Positions 7,488 to 16,882 of a DNA stretch of 43,696 bases are shown here, one piece after another. Each line of letters starts with the position of its first letter. Position 1 is the stretch's first letter. Under the pieces are notes generated by a model that saw nothing but the letters and a program-made list of their open reading frames with translations, ran no database searches and had not been told where the DNA came from. Position numbers and translations under genes: made by a program. The stretch is from an uncultured bacterium. Its GTDB lineage: Bacteria > Verrucomicrobiota > Lentisphaeria > Victivallales > UBA1829. Location: contig CASEYW010000111.1 in assembly GCA_949292215.1 (NCBI GenBank), positions 1 to 43,696 of the forward strand, given 5' to 3'.

Positions 7488-8726
7488 TTGAAACCCTTCT
7501 TTCCGGATTCTTTCAATCTTTTCCGGTTTATTTTCATTGAAAGCTCAAGTCGCCAGAGCGTTTGTTTCTCTGCGGAGCCGCGACCGGAAAGGCGGAACGC
7601 TCTGGCTCAACTCTGCGGAAACCCGGAAATCAGGCTCTTTGACACCTGGGAGGAGATGGTTTCCTGCGGAGAAAAACTTGCAGATGCCGTTGTGATTGCC
7701 TCTCAGGATTCCAACCATACAGCTCCCGCGCTGGCATTCGCCGGAGCCGGATATCATATTCTACTGGAAAAGCCGATGGCGCCTACCTGGGAAGATTGCT
7801 GCAAGATCGTGAATGCCGTCGAAAGAGCCGGAATCTGCTTCGCGGTCTGCCATGTCCTGCGATATACGCCATATGTTCGGGAAATCAAACGTCTTCTGGA
7901 TTCGAAATGGATTGGTGAGCTGATCGGGATTCAGCATCTGGAACCTGTGATGTACTGGCATCAGGCGCACAGTTTTGTTCGCGGAAACTGGCGGAATTCC
8001 CGTGAATCCAGTTTCATGCTGCTGCAAAAATCCTGTCATGATCTTGATCTTTTGAGTTATTTCGCGGGGAAACCGTGCCGGGAGGTCTCTTCTTTTGGAA
8101 GTCTGTCCCTGTTTCGAAAAGAAAAACGTCCGGCAGAGGCTGCAGATCGCTGCATCTATTGCCCGCTCGAACGGGAATGTCCCTATTCCGCAATCAAAAT
8201 TTACTGGCGTGACCGTGCTGAAAAAGGAAACTGGGAATGGCCTGTGGATGTTCTTACAATCCGGCGGACAAAGGAGTCCCTGTTCGAGCGTCTGCAGAAC
8301 GGCCCCTATGGACGATGTGTCTATGCCTGCGATAATGATGTTGTGGATCATCAGGTTGTCAGCCTGAATTTTGAAGGCGGACTCACGGCGGATTTCACCA
8401 TGACAGCATTTACTCCGAACGGAAGCCGACGTACGACTCGCTTCTTCGGCACGGCAGGAATGATAGAAGGAAACGGACGCGAAGTGACCGTTTCCCGTTA
8501 TCTGGATGATTCGGTCATGACGATTGATACGGCGTTGTCCACCAGCGGTACCATCTCCGATGGACACGGCGGCGGTGATTCCGGTCTGATCCATGCTTTC
8601 CTTCGTGCTCTCAACGGCGACAAGTCCGCTCTTACCTCCACAGCCAGGACGACTCTGGAATCGCATCGGATCGTTTTCAAAGCGGAGGAAGCAAGGCGTT
8701 CCGGAGTGACGCTTTCTCTTTTGTAA
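7488..8726 (+). CDS. Gfo/Idh/MocA oxidoreductase, probably damaged at the N-terminus
   Basis: From about residue 30 (AEPRPERRNAL) the protein follows the family: ADAVVIASQDSNHTAPALAF, the LLEKPM motif, CHVLRYTP, and SCHDLDLL in the catalytic region. A cysteine cluster (CIYCPLERECPYSA) is typical of one sugar-oxidoreductase subgroup. The first 30 residues, however, lack the beta-strand plus GxGxxG NAD(P)-binding turn and the helix that should precede AEPRPER. The only in-frame start is a TTG with no ribosome site. Neither other frame supplies the missing motif. It may be a recently truncated pseudogene or an in-frame deletion. Without the dinucleotide motif, normal oxidoreductase activity is doubtful. 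The substrate is unknown. Confidence 0.7.
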   Translation: MKPFFPDSFNLFRFIFIESSSRQSVCFSAEPRPERRNALAQLCGNPEIRLFDTWEEMVSCGEKLADAVVIASQDSNHTAPALAFAGAGYHILLEKPMAPTWEDCCKIVNAVERAGICFAVCHVLRYTPYVREIKRLLDSKWIGELIGIQHLEPVMYWHQAHSFVRGNWRNSRESSFMLLQKSCHDLDLLSYFAGKPCREVSSFGSLSLFRKEKRPAEAADRCIYCPLERECPYSAIKIYWRDRAEKGNWEWPVDVLTIRRTKESLFERLQNGPYGRCVYACDNDVVDHQVVSLNFEGGLTADFTMTAFTPNGSRRTTRFFGTAGMIEGNGREVTVSRYLDDSVMTIDTALSTSGTISDGHGGGDSGLIHAFLRALNGDKSALTSTARTTLESHRIVFKAEEARRSGVTLSLL

Positions 8727-8827
8727 ATGATTCATCAGAAACGGTTTGTTTTTTTCGAAGAATTTTGTGCAAAGCGGAATCTCGTTCTTTTTTTCCGAAT
8801 GATAAGGGAAAATCCCGTTTTTTGGAG

Positions 8828-8878
8828 AACAGGTTGAATGGAACCCATCCTGTTTTGCTGGGAACTGCCTGTTTTTTA
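8828..8878 (+). terminator. Possible terminator after the Gfo/Idh gene
   Basis: AACAGG (8828-8833) can pair with CCTGTT at 8849-8854, followed by TTTT, or with CCTGTT at 8869-8874, followed by more Ts. The stems are short, so the call is tentative. Confidence 0.35.
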
Positions 8879-8899
8879 TGAATTATTTTCAATAAAAGA

Positions 8900-8928
8900 T
8901 TGGGATTTTCCTTTTCTGCGGTTATATT
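8900..8928 (+). promoter_or_regulatory. Probable promoter of the sugar ABC operon
   Basis: TTGGGA, a 17-base spacer, and TATATT. The start codon lies about 180 bases downstream, leaving room for the leader palindrome. Confidence 0.5.
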
Positions 8929-8990
8929 ATGCGCTGAATCATTTGCAGAGAGAAAAACCATATGTAATACGGATTGATTCTTCGTAATAC

Positions 8991-9008
8991 CAGCCGTTTG
9001 AACGGCTG
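8991..9008. promoter_or_regulatory. Perfect 8+8 palindrome CAGCCGTT-TG-AACGGCTG in the ABC operon leader
   Basis: The two arms are exact reverse complements around a TG centre. It lies downstream of the -10 box and 99 bases before the first gene, a normal place for a repressor site. It could also form an RNA hairpin with a very short loop. The binding protein is unknown. Confidence 0.5.
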
Positions 9009-9107
9009 CATTGAGCCGTATCGTCCGGATTTTTTTCCTGTTTGCTTCCAGCATTTGAATTTCGATTAAGAGAATGAATCAGTGAGAGAGAAGGAGGATT
9101 TGCACGG

Positions 9108-10631
9108 ATGAACAAACTTTTCTTTGGAATCCTGGCAGTACTGGTGGCGGCATCGATCTACACCTACCTGTCGGAGCCGGAACAACAGACGGGATATCCG
9201 CTCATCTACTGGAAGAGCGATCCAAACCCACAGCGTTACGAACAGATTGAGATGTTCTCGAAATGGCTGGAAAAGACTCATCCGGAGCTTCAGAAGACTC
9301 CCGGGCTGCCGGCGTTCGGCGTCAAACTTGATACGGCAAGCAATCAGAGCACACTGATTCAGGCAGTCTCCGGAGTTGGCGGAGATTTGCTCGATTTTTC
9401 CGTCGTGCCCGTGTTTTATGCAATGGGGATTATCAAGGATCTTACTCCGTATGCAAAAGAGGGCAATTTCGGACTCGATACCACGTATTCCGGCATTGCG
9501 GGTCTGCTTTCCTCCTATGATGGAAAACAGGCGGGATATCCCTGCAACGTGGCGGTATCCAACTTCTGGATCAATAGAAAAACATTTGAAAAATATGGAG
9601 TGAAACTCCCGAAGGAGGAGATCACTCTGGAAGAGTTTGAACGTGTGGGAAAGGAATTCGTCAAAAAGGCCAATGCAGCCAATCCGGATAAAAAGATTTT
9701 CTTCTGCTCAGCGGCTTCCGGCTTCGGTTCCTCGTTCAACCTCATCAACGCAAGAAGCCAGGGAATGGACGTCTTCAATGAGACTCTGACGAAATCCACT
9801 GTCAATGATCCCCGCTACATCGCACCGATGAAACTGCTCTATAAATGGACCTATACCGATAAAATTCTCCCGACAGCTGCCGACGTGGCTTCCGAAAATG
9901 TAGAAACCGGCGGATATGGTGGAGCCACCTTCACACACTTCATTCAGGGCACTTACGGCATAGTCGTTACCGGTCGTTATGCTCTTATCCGTTTCCGCGA
10001 ACTGCCGAAAGAAGAACAGATTCCGCTGTACTGCGTTCAATATCCGCAGTCCGGAAAGTTCCGGAATATGATCGGGTCCGCACGAATCACTTCCATGTAT
10101 GCGGCGACAAAAGATCCGAATAAGACAAAATATTTCTTCGAATTTCTTGCCAGCAAGGATTACAACGATCACATCATCCGCGGAGTCGACGGCCTCCCGC
10201 CGAATCCGAAATTCGCTATCGGCAATCCCGAATACCTGACTCCTCCGGAATACCCCAACGAAGGGAATGTCCATGCCAACGAATTAAAATGGGCGATGGA
10301 ACTTGCCCTGCCGGCTCCGCAGACCCCCTATTACTCCTCAACCGGACGCGACTGGTATGTCTACGCGCTGGACAAGTACATGAACGACCGCGCCACCGCG
10401 GAGGAAGCTGTCAAGGAAGCGGAAGATCGAATCAATATGGCTATTCAGCAGACGATCCGCGAAAATCCGAAACTCGCCAAACAGTATGCGGAAGATATCG
10501 CCATTCAGAAGAAAATTGACCAGTACAAGGCCGAAGGCAAGAAAATTCCCGCCGAATGGATCAAGAATCCCTATTATTTGAAGTACTACAAATCTAAAAA
10601 CATGCTTGCCGAACCGGAAAGGAAGAAATAA
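9108..10631 (+). CDS. ABC sugar-binding protein (extracellular solute-binding family 1-like)
   Basis: The 507-residue protein starts with an uncleaved-looking hydrophobic segment (LFFGILAVLVAASIYTYL). It has no lipobox cysteine, so it may be membrane-anchored rather than a lipoprotein. The body has the two-lobe architecture of family 1 binding proteins: LIYWKSDPNPQRYEQIEMF, GDLLDFSVV, IIKDLTPYA, GKQAGYPCNVAVSNFWINRKTFEKYGV, and YFFEFLASKDY. About 80 residues at the C-terminus (EEAVKEAEDRINMAIQQTI... to the end) are charged and helical. AAGGAGGA precedes the ATG by about nine bases. It is the first gene of the operon, with the next start one base after its stop. The sugar cannot be named. Confidence 0.85.
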   Translation: MNKLFFGILAVLVAASIYTYLSEPEQQTGYPLIYWKSDPNPQRYEQIEMFSKWLEKTHPELQKTPGLPAFGVKLDTASNQSTLIQAVSGVGGDLLDFSVVPVFYAMGIIKDLTPYAKEGNFGLDTTYSGIAGLLSSYDGKQAGYPCNVAVSNFWINRKTFEKYGVKLPKEEITLEEFERVGKEFVKKANAANPDKKIFFCSAASGFGSSFNLINARSQGMDVFNETLTKSTVNDPRYIAPMKLLYKWTYTDKILPTAADVASENVETGGYGGATFTHFIQGTYGIVVTGRYALIRFRELPKEEQIPLYCVQYPQSGKFRNMIGSARITSMYAATKDPNKTKYFFEFLASKDYNDHIIRGVDGLPPNPKFAIGNPEYLTPPEYPNEGNVHANELKWAMELALPAPQTPYYSSTGRDWYVYALDKYMNDRATAEEAVKEAEDRINMAIQQTIRENPKLAKQYAEDIAIQKKIDQYKAEGKKIPAEWIKNPYYLKYYKSKNMLAEPERKK

Positions 10632-10632
10632 C

Positions 10633-12123
10633 ATGCTGAATTGGAAGAAAAACGATGTAAAACAGGCCTCGGTGGGGCTGCTGTTTCTCCTCCCCAATAT
10701 TCTTGGATTTCTTGTGTTTACGGCGATTCCTCTGGTGATCTCGCTCTTCATGGCGTTTACCGACTGGAACCTTGAAATGCACAATATGTTCCAGACCGCA
10801 ACCGTGAAATCCGTCGGGTTTGGAAACTTTGTCAAGCTCTTTACCGACCCCGACTTTTTCACTTATCTCGGCAACACGCTCTTCCTGATGATTGGTATTC
10901 CGTTCGGTGTTGCCGGAAGTCTTGCGGCGGCAATGCTGCTGAATCATGACTTCAAGGCGGGATCCAGAAAATTATACGGAATTATCATTCTTACCATCGT
11001 CATGACGGTCTGCTGCATGATGCTTGTGCTGGTCGGCATGGCGTCGACTGCGATGACCCTTCTTGTCTGCGGGATCGCGGGCGCGGTGATTATCGGGGGA
11101 TCGGTCGGCGGACAGACCGTCTACCGTACGCTCTTCTACTTCCCGAGTTTCACTTCCGGTGTGGCGACCTATATTCTCTGGAAAAAACTGTACAGTCCTG
11201 AAAACGGTCCGGTCAACAACGTTCTTCAGCCGATTCTCGACTGGTTCACGCCGATTGCCGCCCGTCTTTCCCCGAAAGCAGCTGCGGGAATCGCAGGCGT
11301 TTTACTGATCCTGATGGGGCTTGGTTATGTCATCGCAATGTTCCGCAGGTGCCATCGCTGGTATTACGGCGAATGTGGAACGGTCAGCGTGATCATCGGA
11401 TCGATTCTGCTGATGATTCCGCTTCTTTGCGCACAGCTCTGGAGCGGTCTCGGATGGGGCGGAGCATTCGGTTTCTTCTTCGCGGCAGCGGGTGTGATTG
11501 CTCTCATCGCCATGTTCTTCTTTGGAAGGGACTACAAATGCGTGGCAGATTACGGAATGGCCGATGCGATTATTATTGACGGCATCATCATGATCGGGCT
11601 GTTCATTCTTCTCGGCTTGACAAATGTTGTTCTCGCCATGCCGGTCGAAGCGACATCGGCGGATGGGCTTGTTGCTCCGAAATGGCTTGCCGATTACTAC
11701 TGGGCAAAGCCGTCAATCATGATCATGGGTTTCTGGGGGGCGATCGGTTCCAACAATATGCTTCTGTATCTGGCTGGTCTCTCCGGCGTCTCTCAGGAGC
11801 TTTATGAGGCCGCCGATATCGACGGAGCGACGCCGGTTCAGCGCTTCTGGAATGTAACCTGGCCGCAGCTTTCCAATGTGACCTTCTTCATCCTTGTGAT
11901 GTCGATCATGGGCGGACTTCAGGGCGGATTCGAAATGGCACGAGTCATGACAAACGGCGGTCCTGCCGGATCCACCACGACTCTGGCATACTACATCTAT
12001 ACGGAAGGGTTTGGTACTGGACGACTCGGTTATGCGTCGGCAGTTGCATGGACCCTCTTCGCCATGGTGCTCTGCGTCACCATCTTCAACTGGAAATTCG
12101 GAAACAAGTACACCAACGACTGA
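10633..12123 (+). CDS. ABC sugar permease, MalF-type, unusually long
   Basis: The 496-residue inner-membrane protein has the family's N-terminus (LLFLLPNILGFLVFTAIPLV), the periplasmic motif FGNFVKLFTDPDFF, the segment LFYFPSFTSGVATYILWKKL, and the EAA loop EAADIDGATP (about 392-401) that docks the ATPase. Typical members have about 290-320 residues. The excess lies in two hydrophobic insertions. One (about 113-156) holds two extra segments before the LFYFPSF motif. The other (about 217-336) holds four or so extra segments before the EAA half. The ATG at 10633 is chosen because GGAAAGGAAG precedes it, rather than the in-frame ATG at 10606 inside the previous gene. No ATPase is encoded nearby, so a shared MsmK-like ATPase is likely. 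Confidence 0.88.
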   Translation: MLNWKKNDVKQASVGLLFLLPNILGFLVFTAIPLVISLFMAFTDWNLEMHNMFQTATVKSVGFGNFVKLFTDPDFFTYLGNTLFLMIGIPFGVAGSLAAAMLLNHDFKAGSRKLYGIIILTIVMTVCCMMLVLVGMASTAMTLLVCGIAGAVIIGGSVGGQTVYRTLFYFPSFTSGVATYILWKKLYSPENGPVNNVLQPILDWFTPIAARLSPKAAAGIAGVLLILMGLGYVIAMFRRCHRWYYGECGTVSVIIGSILLMIPLLCAQLWSGLGWGGAFGFFFAAAGVIALIAMFFFGRDYKCVADYGMADAIIIDGIIMIGLFILLGLTNVVLAMPVEATSADGLVAPKWLADYYWAKPSIMIMGFWGAIGSNNMLLYLAGLSGVSQELYEAADIDGATPVQRFWNVTWPQLSNVTFFILVMSIMGGLQGGFEMARVMTNGGPAGSTTTLAYYIYTEGFGTGRLGYASAVAWTLFAMVLCVTIFNWKFGNKYTND

Positions 12124-12140
12124 GAAAGAAAGGATATAAA

Positions 12141-12983
12141 ATGGCAAAAGAGCTTACCATGTTCAACAGAGGGGTGAAACTTGTCGTTCTCCATGTCGTT
12201 CTCGCGCTGGTGGCGACTTCCCTTGTGCTTCCCTTCACCTGGATGATTCTCGCCAGCTTGAAGCGCCTCGATGAAATCGGACTCGATTCCTGGCTCCCGC
12301 AGGTCTTCCAGTGGAGCAACTACAAAGAAGTTTTCACGATGAAAGGGATCATGTTCGGCAGATGGTACTGGAACAGCATCTTTGTTGCATTCTGGGTGAC
12401 GTTCCTTCAGGTTTTTACCAGCAGCCTCGCCGCATTCAGTTTCGCCCGTCTGAAATGGAAGGGCCGTGACACCATCTTCCTCATGTATCTTGCAACCATG
12501 ATGCTTCCCGGATTGGTCATGATGATCCCGAACTATCAGAATATGATCTATCTCGGACTCGTCGACACCTACGCCGGACTGATCCTTCCCGCGGCATTTT
12601 CCGCCTTCGGAACCTTCCTGATGCGCCAGTTCATGATGAACATTCCGCACTCCCTCGACGAGGCTGCGGAAATCGACGGTGCAAGCAAGTGGCAGCTTTA
12701 CTGGACCGTGATCCTGCCGCTGTCTCGTCCAGCTCTTGTCACTCTGACAATCTTCACTTTCATCGGCAACTACAACAGTATGTTCTGGCCGCTGGTCATG
12801 ATGAAAACGCCGGAACGCTACACTCTGCCGATCGGTATGATGGCATTCGATTCTTCGCAGGGCCAGCAGACCAACCTTCTGATGGCGGCGGTCGCCATGA
12901 GTGTGATTCCGATGATTATTCTGTTTATTTTCATGCAGAAACAACTGGTCAAGGGGATTATGCTCGGAGGCGTCAAAGGCTGA
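12141..12983 (+). CDS. ABC sugar permease, MalG-type
   Basis: The 280-residue inner-membrane protein has about six membrane segments. It starts with LVLPFTWMILASLKRLDEI and carries NSIFVAFWVTFLQVFTSSLAAFSFARLKWKG, then MLPGLVMMIPNYQ, and the EAA loop DEAAEIDGASKWQLYW (about 173-188). These are diagnostic for carbohydrate uptake transporter-1 permeases. Its length is normal for the family, unlike its partner. The ATG at 12141 follows AAAGGATATAAA. It is the last gene of the three-gene operon and is followed by a strong terminator. Confidence 0.93.
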   Translation: MAKELTMFNRGVKLVVLHVVLALVATSLVLPFTWMILASLKRLDEIGLDSWLPQVFQWSNYKEVFTMKGIMFGRWYWNSIFVAFWVTFLQVFTSSLAAFSFARLKWKGRDTIFLMYLATMMLPGLVMMIPNYQNMIYLGLVDTYAGLILPAAFSAFGTFLMRQFMMNIPHSLDEAAEIDGASKWQLYWTVILPLSRPALVTLTIFTFIGNYNSMFWPLVMMKTPERYTLPIGMMAFDSSQGQQTNLLMAAVAMSVIPMIILFIFMQKQLVKGIMLGGVKG

Positions 12984-13013
12984 CCGGAACCGGCTGCTCC
13001 GCTGAAAAAGCAG

Positions 13014-13058
13014 ACAAGGCAAACAGACGGGAAACGTCTGTTTGCCTTGTTCGTTTTT
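13014..13058 (+). terminator. Strong intrinsic terminator of the ABC operon
   Basis: A perfect 16-bp stem (13014-13029 with 13035-13050) with loop GGAAA is followed by TCGTTTTT. It lies between the convergent ABC operon and uvrA. Confidence 0.9.
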
Positions 13059-13090
13059 CGGAGTGAAATCCGAAGGATGCCTGCCCGGAA

Positions 13091-15955
13091 TCAGAGGTCC
13101 TTTTCGAGGATTTCCTTCAGATAGCGACCGGTGTGCGAGGCTTTGACTTTGACGATCTCTTCCGGTGTGCCTTTGGCGATAATTCTTCCGCCTGCATCGC
13201 CGCCTTCGGGACCGATGTCGATGATGTAGTCCGCCATCTTGATGACATCAAGATTGTGTTCAATCACCAGAATTGTACTGCCCTTGTCGCGCAGACGGAT
13301 CAGAACGTCCAGAAGCTGTTTGATGTCTTCCAGATGGAGTCCCGTAGTCGGTTCGTCGAGAATGTAGACCGTGTGTCCGCGCGGAGTTTTGGCAAGTTCC
13401 GTGGCAAGTTTCACGCGCTGAGCCTCGCCTCCAGAAAGTGTGGTTGCCGGCTGACCGAGTGTGATGTAGCCGAGTCCAACCTCCTGAAGCGTCTTGAGCT
13501 TGCGGTAGAGAGCGGGAATCGCGGAAAAGAAATCGACCGCTTCGTCGACGGTCATTTCAAGAACGTCGGCAATGCTGCGTTTTTTGTACTGTACGCTTAA
13601 CGTTTCCTTGTTGAAGCGCTGTCCGTGGCAGGCGGAGCAGGTGACATAAACGTCCGGAAGGAACTGCATTTCGATCTTCTTGATGCCGTCGCCCTGGCAC
13701 TCCTCGCAGCGGCCTCCCTTGACATTGAAGCTGAAGCGCCCCGGACCGAATCCGCGAACCTTCGAATCGGGCAGAGACGCAAACAGATTGCGAATTGTGC
13801 CGAACGCTTCCGTATAGGTCGCGGGATTCGAACGCGGAGTGCGTCCGATGGGGCTCTGGTCGATGACGATTGCCTTGTCGATGTGTTCCAGTCCTTTCAC
13901 GGCTTTGAAGGGACCCGGTATGCCGGCATCCGCCATCTTGAAATGCTGTTCGAGCACAGCACGCAGGACGCCGTTGATGAGACTGCTTTTCCCGGAACCG
14001 GACACCCCTGTCACACAGAGAAATGTTCCGAGAGGAAAATCGACGTTGATGTTTTTCAGATTGTGATGAGTAACTCCTTCCAGACGAAGGAATTCCCCGG
14101 TACCTTTCTTCCGTTCCGCGGGAATCTGAATCTTCAGATCGCCGGAGAGGTATTTGCCGGTAAGCGACTCCCGGTTTTTTGCGACTTCCTCCGGAGTGCC
14201 GATGGCGACCAGTTCGCCTCCGTGGACTCCGGCTCGCGGACCGAGATCAAGCACACAGTCCGCCGCACGGATCGTATCCATGTCATGTTCCACAACAATG
14301 ACCGTGTTCCCGAGATTGCGCAGACGTTTCAACGTTGCAAGAAGTTTATCGTTGTCCCGCTGATGAAGCCCGATGCTTGGTTCGTCAAGAATATAGAGCA
14401 CCCCGACAAGTCCGCAGCCGAGCTGGGTCGCCAGACGGATGCGCTGTGCTTCGCCGCCGGAAAGTGTCCCGCTTTCCCGGTCGAGCGTCAGATAGGGCAG
14501 GCCCACATCGACCAGAAAGGTCAGACGGGACTGAATCTCCTTGACGATGTCTCGTGCAATCGCGCTGCGTTCCGCATCCAGTTTCAGCTCCCGGATAAAC
14601 TTCAGAGCGTTTTCCACGGAAAGCGCATTGAACTGATTGATCCCGAGTCCGCCCACCGTTACAGCAAGACTTTCCGGTTTGAGGCGCGCTCCGTGACAGA
14701 CCGGGCATTCCCGCTGGGTCATGTATTCTTTCAGGCGCTCCCGGACGGCATCGCTTTCGGATTCCGCCTGCCGTCGCTGCATGTTTGCCAGAATTCCTTC
14801 GAACGGTTTGACCATGTTGTAACGTTTTCCACGCATGTAGTAACTGAAATCAATCGGTTCGTCGCCGCTTCCGTAGAGCAGAAGTTTGCGGACATGTTCC
14901 GGAAGTTTCCCGAACGGAACCGTCGTCATGTCCGGCATGTTCACATGGGCTGCGATGCACTTCAGCAGGTGATTGTAAAACATAATCAGATGACGCGGTC
15001 CGCGCCGCCAGCCTGGAATTGCCCCTTTCCGGATGGAAAGCGTTTCATTGACCGCAAGCGCCGGGTCCATCACAAGCATCGTTCCGAGACCGTTGCAGTG
15101 CGGACAGGCCCCATAGGGACTGTTGAACGAAAAGTTGCGCGGTTCCATTTTCCCGAAACTGATGCCGCAGTCCACACAGGCAAGTTTTTCGCTGATCCGC
15201 TCTTCGGTCCAGATTCGTTTGCCGTCGCCGGAAAGGGTCTCCAGCATGACGATCAGCTCTCCGTTTCCGCAGGAGAGCGCGGTCTCCACAGAATCATTCA
15301 GACGCGAACGTTCCAGGGACCCCGTGACAAGACGGTCCACAACTGCGTCGATTTCATGACGGAGATTTTTTGCCAACGGTTTCATATCATCGGAAAGTTC
15401 TGTAAGAACACCGTCAATTCTCGCACGGACAAAACCGTCGCGTCGGATTTTATCAAGAATATCCCGATGTTCTCCCTTGCGCCCTGTGACATAGGGCGCA
15501 AGAATCATCATCCGCTGACCTTCCGGCAGCGCAAGCAGTTTCTCGCAGATTGCCTGCGCCGACTGCGCCGCCAGTTCCCGTCCGCATTTCGGACAGTGCG
15601 GAATACCCGTATGCGCATACAACAGACGGAGATAGTCGTAAATTTCCGTCACTGTGGCAACCGTGGATCGAGGATTCGATCCCGCAGAACGCTGTTCAAT
15701 TGCAATTGCCGGAGAAAGTCCCTCAATGTGCTCCACCTTCGGTTTCTGCATCCGGTCTAAAAACTGGCGCGCATAGGCCGATAGACTTTCCACATAACGT
15801 CGCTGCCCTTCCGCATAAAGCGTGTCAAACGCAAGAGAGGACTTCCCCGATCCGCTCAATCCCGTAATCACCGTCAGCGTATTGCGCGGAATTTTGACAT
15901 TGATATTCTTCAGATTGTGCTCGGAAGCACCTCGTATTACAATATCGCCATTCAT
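13091..15955 (-). CDS. uvrA: Excinuclease ABC subunit A
   Basis: The 954-residue product is a full-length UvrA, the damage-recognition ATPase of nucleotide excision repair. It has two ABC modules: Walker [10 protein letters not shown] (32-40) and GVSGSGKSS in the second half, with two LSGGEAQR signatures, and [12 protein letters not shown] and [12 protein letters not shown]. Zinc-binding cysteine pairs are seen in CPKCG, CVDCG...CPHCNG, CPVCHG and CEECQG...CSACHG. The C-terminus is the usual [12 protein letters not shown]...GRYLKEIL. The ATG at 15955 has AGGAG about nine bases upstream and starts the conserved [17 protein letters not shown]; an in-frame TTG at 15976 is less likely. It is monocistronic and converges with the ABC operon. 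Confidence 0.98.
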   Translation of the reverse strand: MNGDIVIRGASEHNLKNINVKIPRNTLTVITGLSGSGKSSLAFDTLYAEGQRRYVESLSAYARQFLDRMQKPKVEHIEGLSPAIAIEQRSAGSNPRSTVATVTEIYDYLRLLYAHTGIPHCPKCGRELAAQSAQAICEKLLALPEGQRMMILAPYVTGRKGEHRDILDKIRRDGFVRARIDGVLTELSDDMKPLAKNLRHEIDAVVDRLVTGSLERSRLNDSVETALSCGNGELIVMLETLSGDGKRIWTEERISEKLACVDCGISFGKMEPRNFSFNSPYGACPHCNGLGTMLVMDPALAVNETLSIRKGAIPGWRRGPRHLIMFYNHLLKCIAAHVNMPDMTTVPFGKLPEHVRKLLLYGSGDEPIDFSYYMRGKRYNMVKPFEGILANMQRRQAESESDAVRERLKEYMTQRECPVCHGARLKPESLAVTVGGLGINQFNALSVENALKFIRELKLDAERSAIARDIVKEIQSRLTFLVDVGLPYLTLDRESGTLSGGEAQRIRLATQLGCGLVGVLYILDEPSIGLHQRDNDKLLATLKRLRNLGNTVIVVEHDMDTIRAADCVLDLGPRAGVHGGELVAIGTPEEVAKNRESLTGKYLSGDLKIQIPAERKKGTGEFLRLEGVTHHNLKNINVDFPLGTFLCVTGVSGSGKSSLINGVLRAVLEQHFKMADAGIPGPFKAVKGLEHIDKAIVIDQSPIGRTPRSNPATYTEAFGTIRNLFASLPDSKVRGFGPGRFSFNVKGGRCEECQGDGIKKIEMQFLPDVYVTCSACHGQRFNKETLSVQYKKRSIADVLEMTVDEAVDFFSAIPALYRKLKTLQEVGLGYITLGQPATTLSGGEAQRVKLATELAKTPRGHTVYILDEPTTGLHLEDIKQLLDVLIRLRDKGSTILVIEHNLDVIKMADYIIDIGPEGGDAGGRIIAKGTPEEIVKVKASHTGRYLKEILEKDL

Positions 15956-16148
15956 TCTTTTCTTCTCCTGAATCAATCCTCATAATTTACATCCGGAAGA
16001 GTAAAAAGGCAATGCTTCTTCTTTTGTTTCCGTGGTTGGAGTTGGGGACTTCTCGCCTCCAGCTCACAAAACAACCGGAACTAAAAAAGAGAAATTGTTT
16101 TTCTTCTTTTTTATGTTATATTTTTCCTGGTAAAGTAAGGAGGACAGC

Positions 16149-16853
16149 ATGAAAAAACAAATTTTTGTTTTTTTGCTGATGTCCGTTTTTTTTTCCATTT
16201 CGGCGTTTGACTTTGTAACGAAAAGCGGCAGGAAATTCACGAATGCCGGAATCGGCAAGGCGGATCTGAACGGTTTGGAGCTTATTCTTCCCTCCGGAGT
16301 TGAGACGATTCCGCTGGAAGAGATTCCCGAGGATCTTCTGAATCGTCTGAGTGCGAGCCGCCGGACACGGATTCTCAAGCTGCTGGAGCAGAAGAGAGCC
16401 CAATCGAAAGAAAAGACGGAAAAGAATCCGGGAAAGTCTGTTTCTTCATCGAAAGAGGCCCGTAATACCGGAGCGGTTGCCCGGATGGCGGAACAGCAGC
16501 TGGATGGAATTCGCCGCTGGCTGACCGTATTTCATATTACCCGCAATCCCTCGGAAGAGGCAAAACGTTTCTCCTCTCTTTGCGAAGCATTTGTCCGGGA
16601 GATGGACCGGGCTTCCTCGGACAGTCGGAAAGCTGAGGCTTATCTGGAATTCCAGAAGAAGGTTCAGGAAGGCAATTTTTCGGGGACTTTGCATTTAAAA
16701 CCGACACAGGGTCCGATGCGTTCCTATATTCAGGACCCGGATACTTCTTCCGGAGGAGCAGCTTCGGACAAGGAAAAGGTTTACCTTGGCCCGCGGGGAG
16801 CCCGTTACTATAAGAACAACGGCCGTTTGATTCCGATCCGTCAGATCAAATGA
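16149..16853 (+). CDS. Small secreted or periplasmic protein of unknown function
   Basis: The 234-residue protein has a clear signal peptide (KKQIFVFLLMSVFFSISA) with cleavage likely before FDFVTKSG. The next 45 residues (SGRKFTNAGIGKADLNGLELILPSG..., IPLEEIPEDLL) look like the small beta-domain found in PVC secreted proteins that start with a similar K-x-G-x-x-Y/F motif. A Lys/Glu-rich linker (about 70-110) and a helical stretch (about 115-180) follow. The C-terminus, VYLGPRGARYYKNNGRLIPI, resembles the short GPRGGRYYINxxGxKxY motif at the end of other bacterial and viral secreted proteins. TAAGGAGGA precedes the ATG. The gene is isolated between uvrA and the convergent epimerase. No function is proposed. 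Confidence 0.75.
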   Translation: MKKQIFVFLLMSVFFSISAFDFVTKSGRKFTNAGIGKADLNGLELILPSGVETIPLEEIPEDLLNRLSASRRTRILKLLEQKRAQSKEKTEKNPGKSVSSSKEARNTGAVARMAEQQLDGIRRWLTVFHITRNPSEEAKRFSSLCEAFVREMDRASSDSRKAEAYLEFQKKVQEGNFSGTLHLKPTQGPMRSYIQDPDTSSGGAASDKEKVYLGPRGARYYKNNGRLIPIRQIK

Positions 16854-16882
16854 AGGGCAAGTCCGGAGTCGGAGCCTGTTTT

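Larger units (their letters stand above)
8727..9107. other. Gene-free stretch upstream of the sugar ABC operon
   Basis: This stretch holds a probable terminator for the Gfo/Idh gene (8828-8878), a promoter (8900-8928), and a long leader of about 175 bases with a perfect palindrome (8991-9008) and a repeated GTAATAC (about 8964 and 8984). No convincing gene was seen. Confidence 0.6.

Noticed and set aside
8677..9054. Minus-strand open frame of 125 residues between the Gfo/Idh gene and the ABC operon
   Set aside because: Lys-rich and low-complexity, it overlaps the end of the Gfo/Idh gene and the ABC promoter, and has no ribosome site.
13625..15760. Open frame of 711 residues on the plus strand
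   Set aside because: It lies wholly antisense to uvrA, whose motifs are unambiguous, and it shows no motif of its own.
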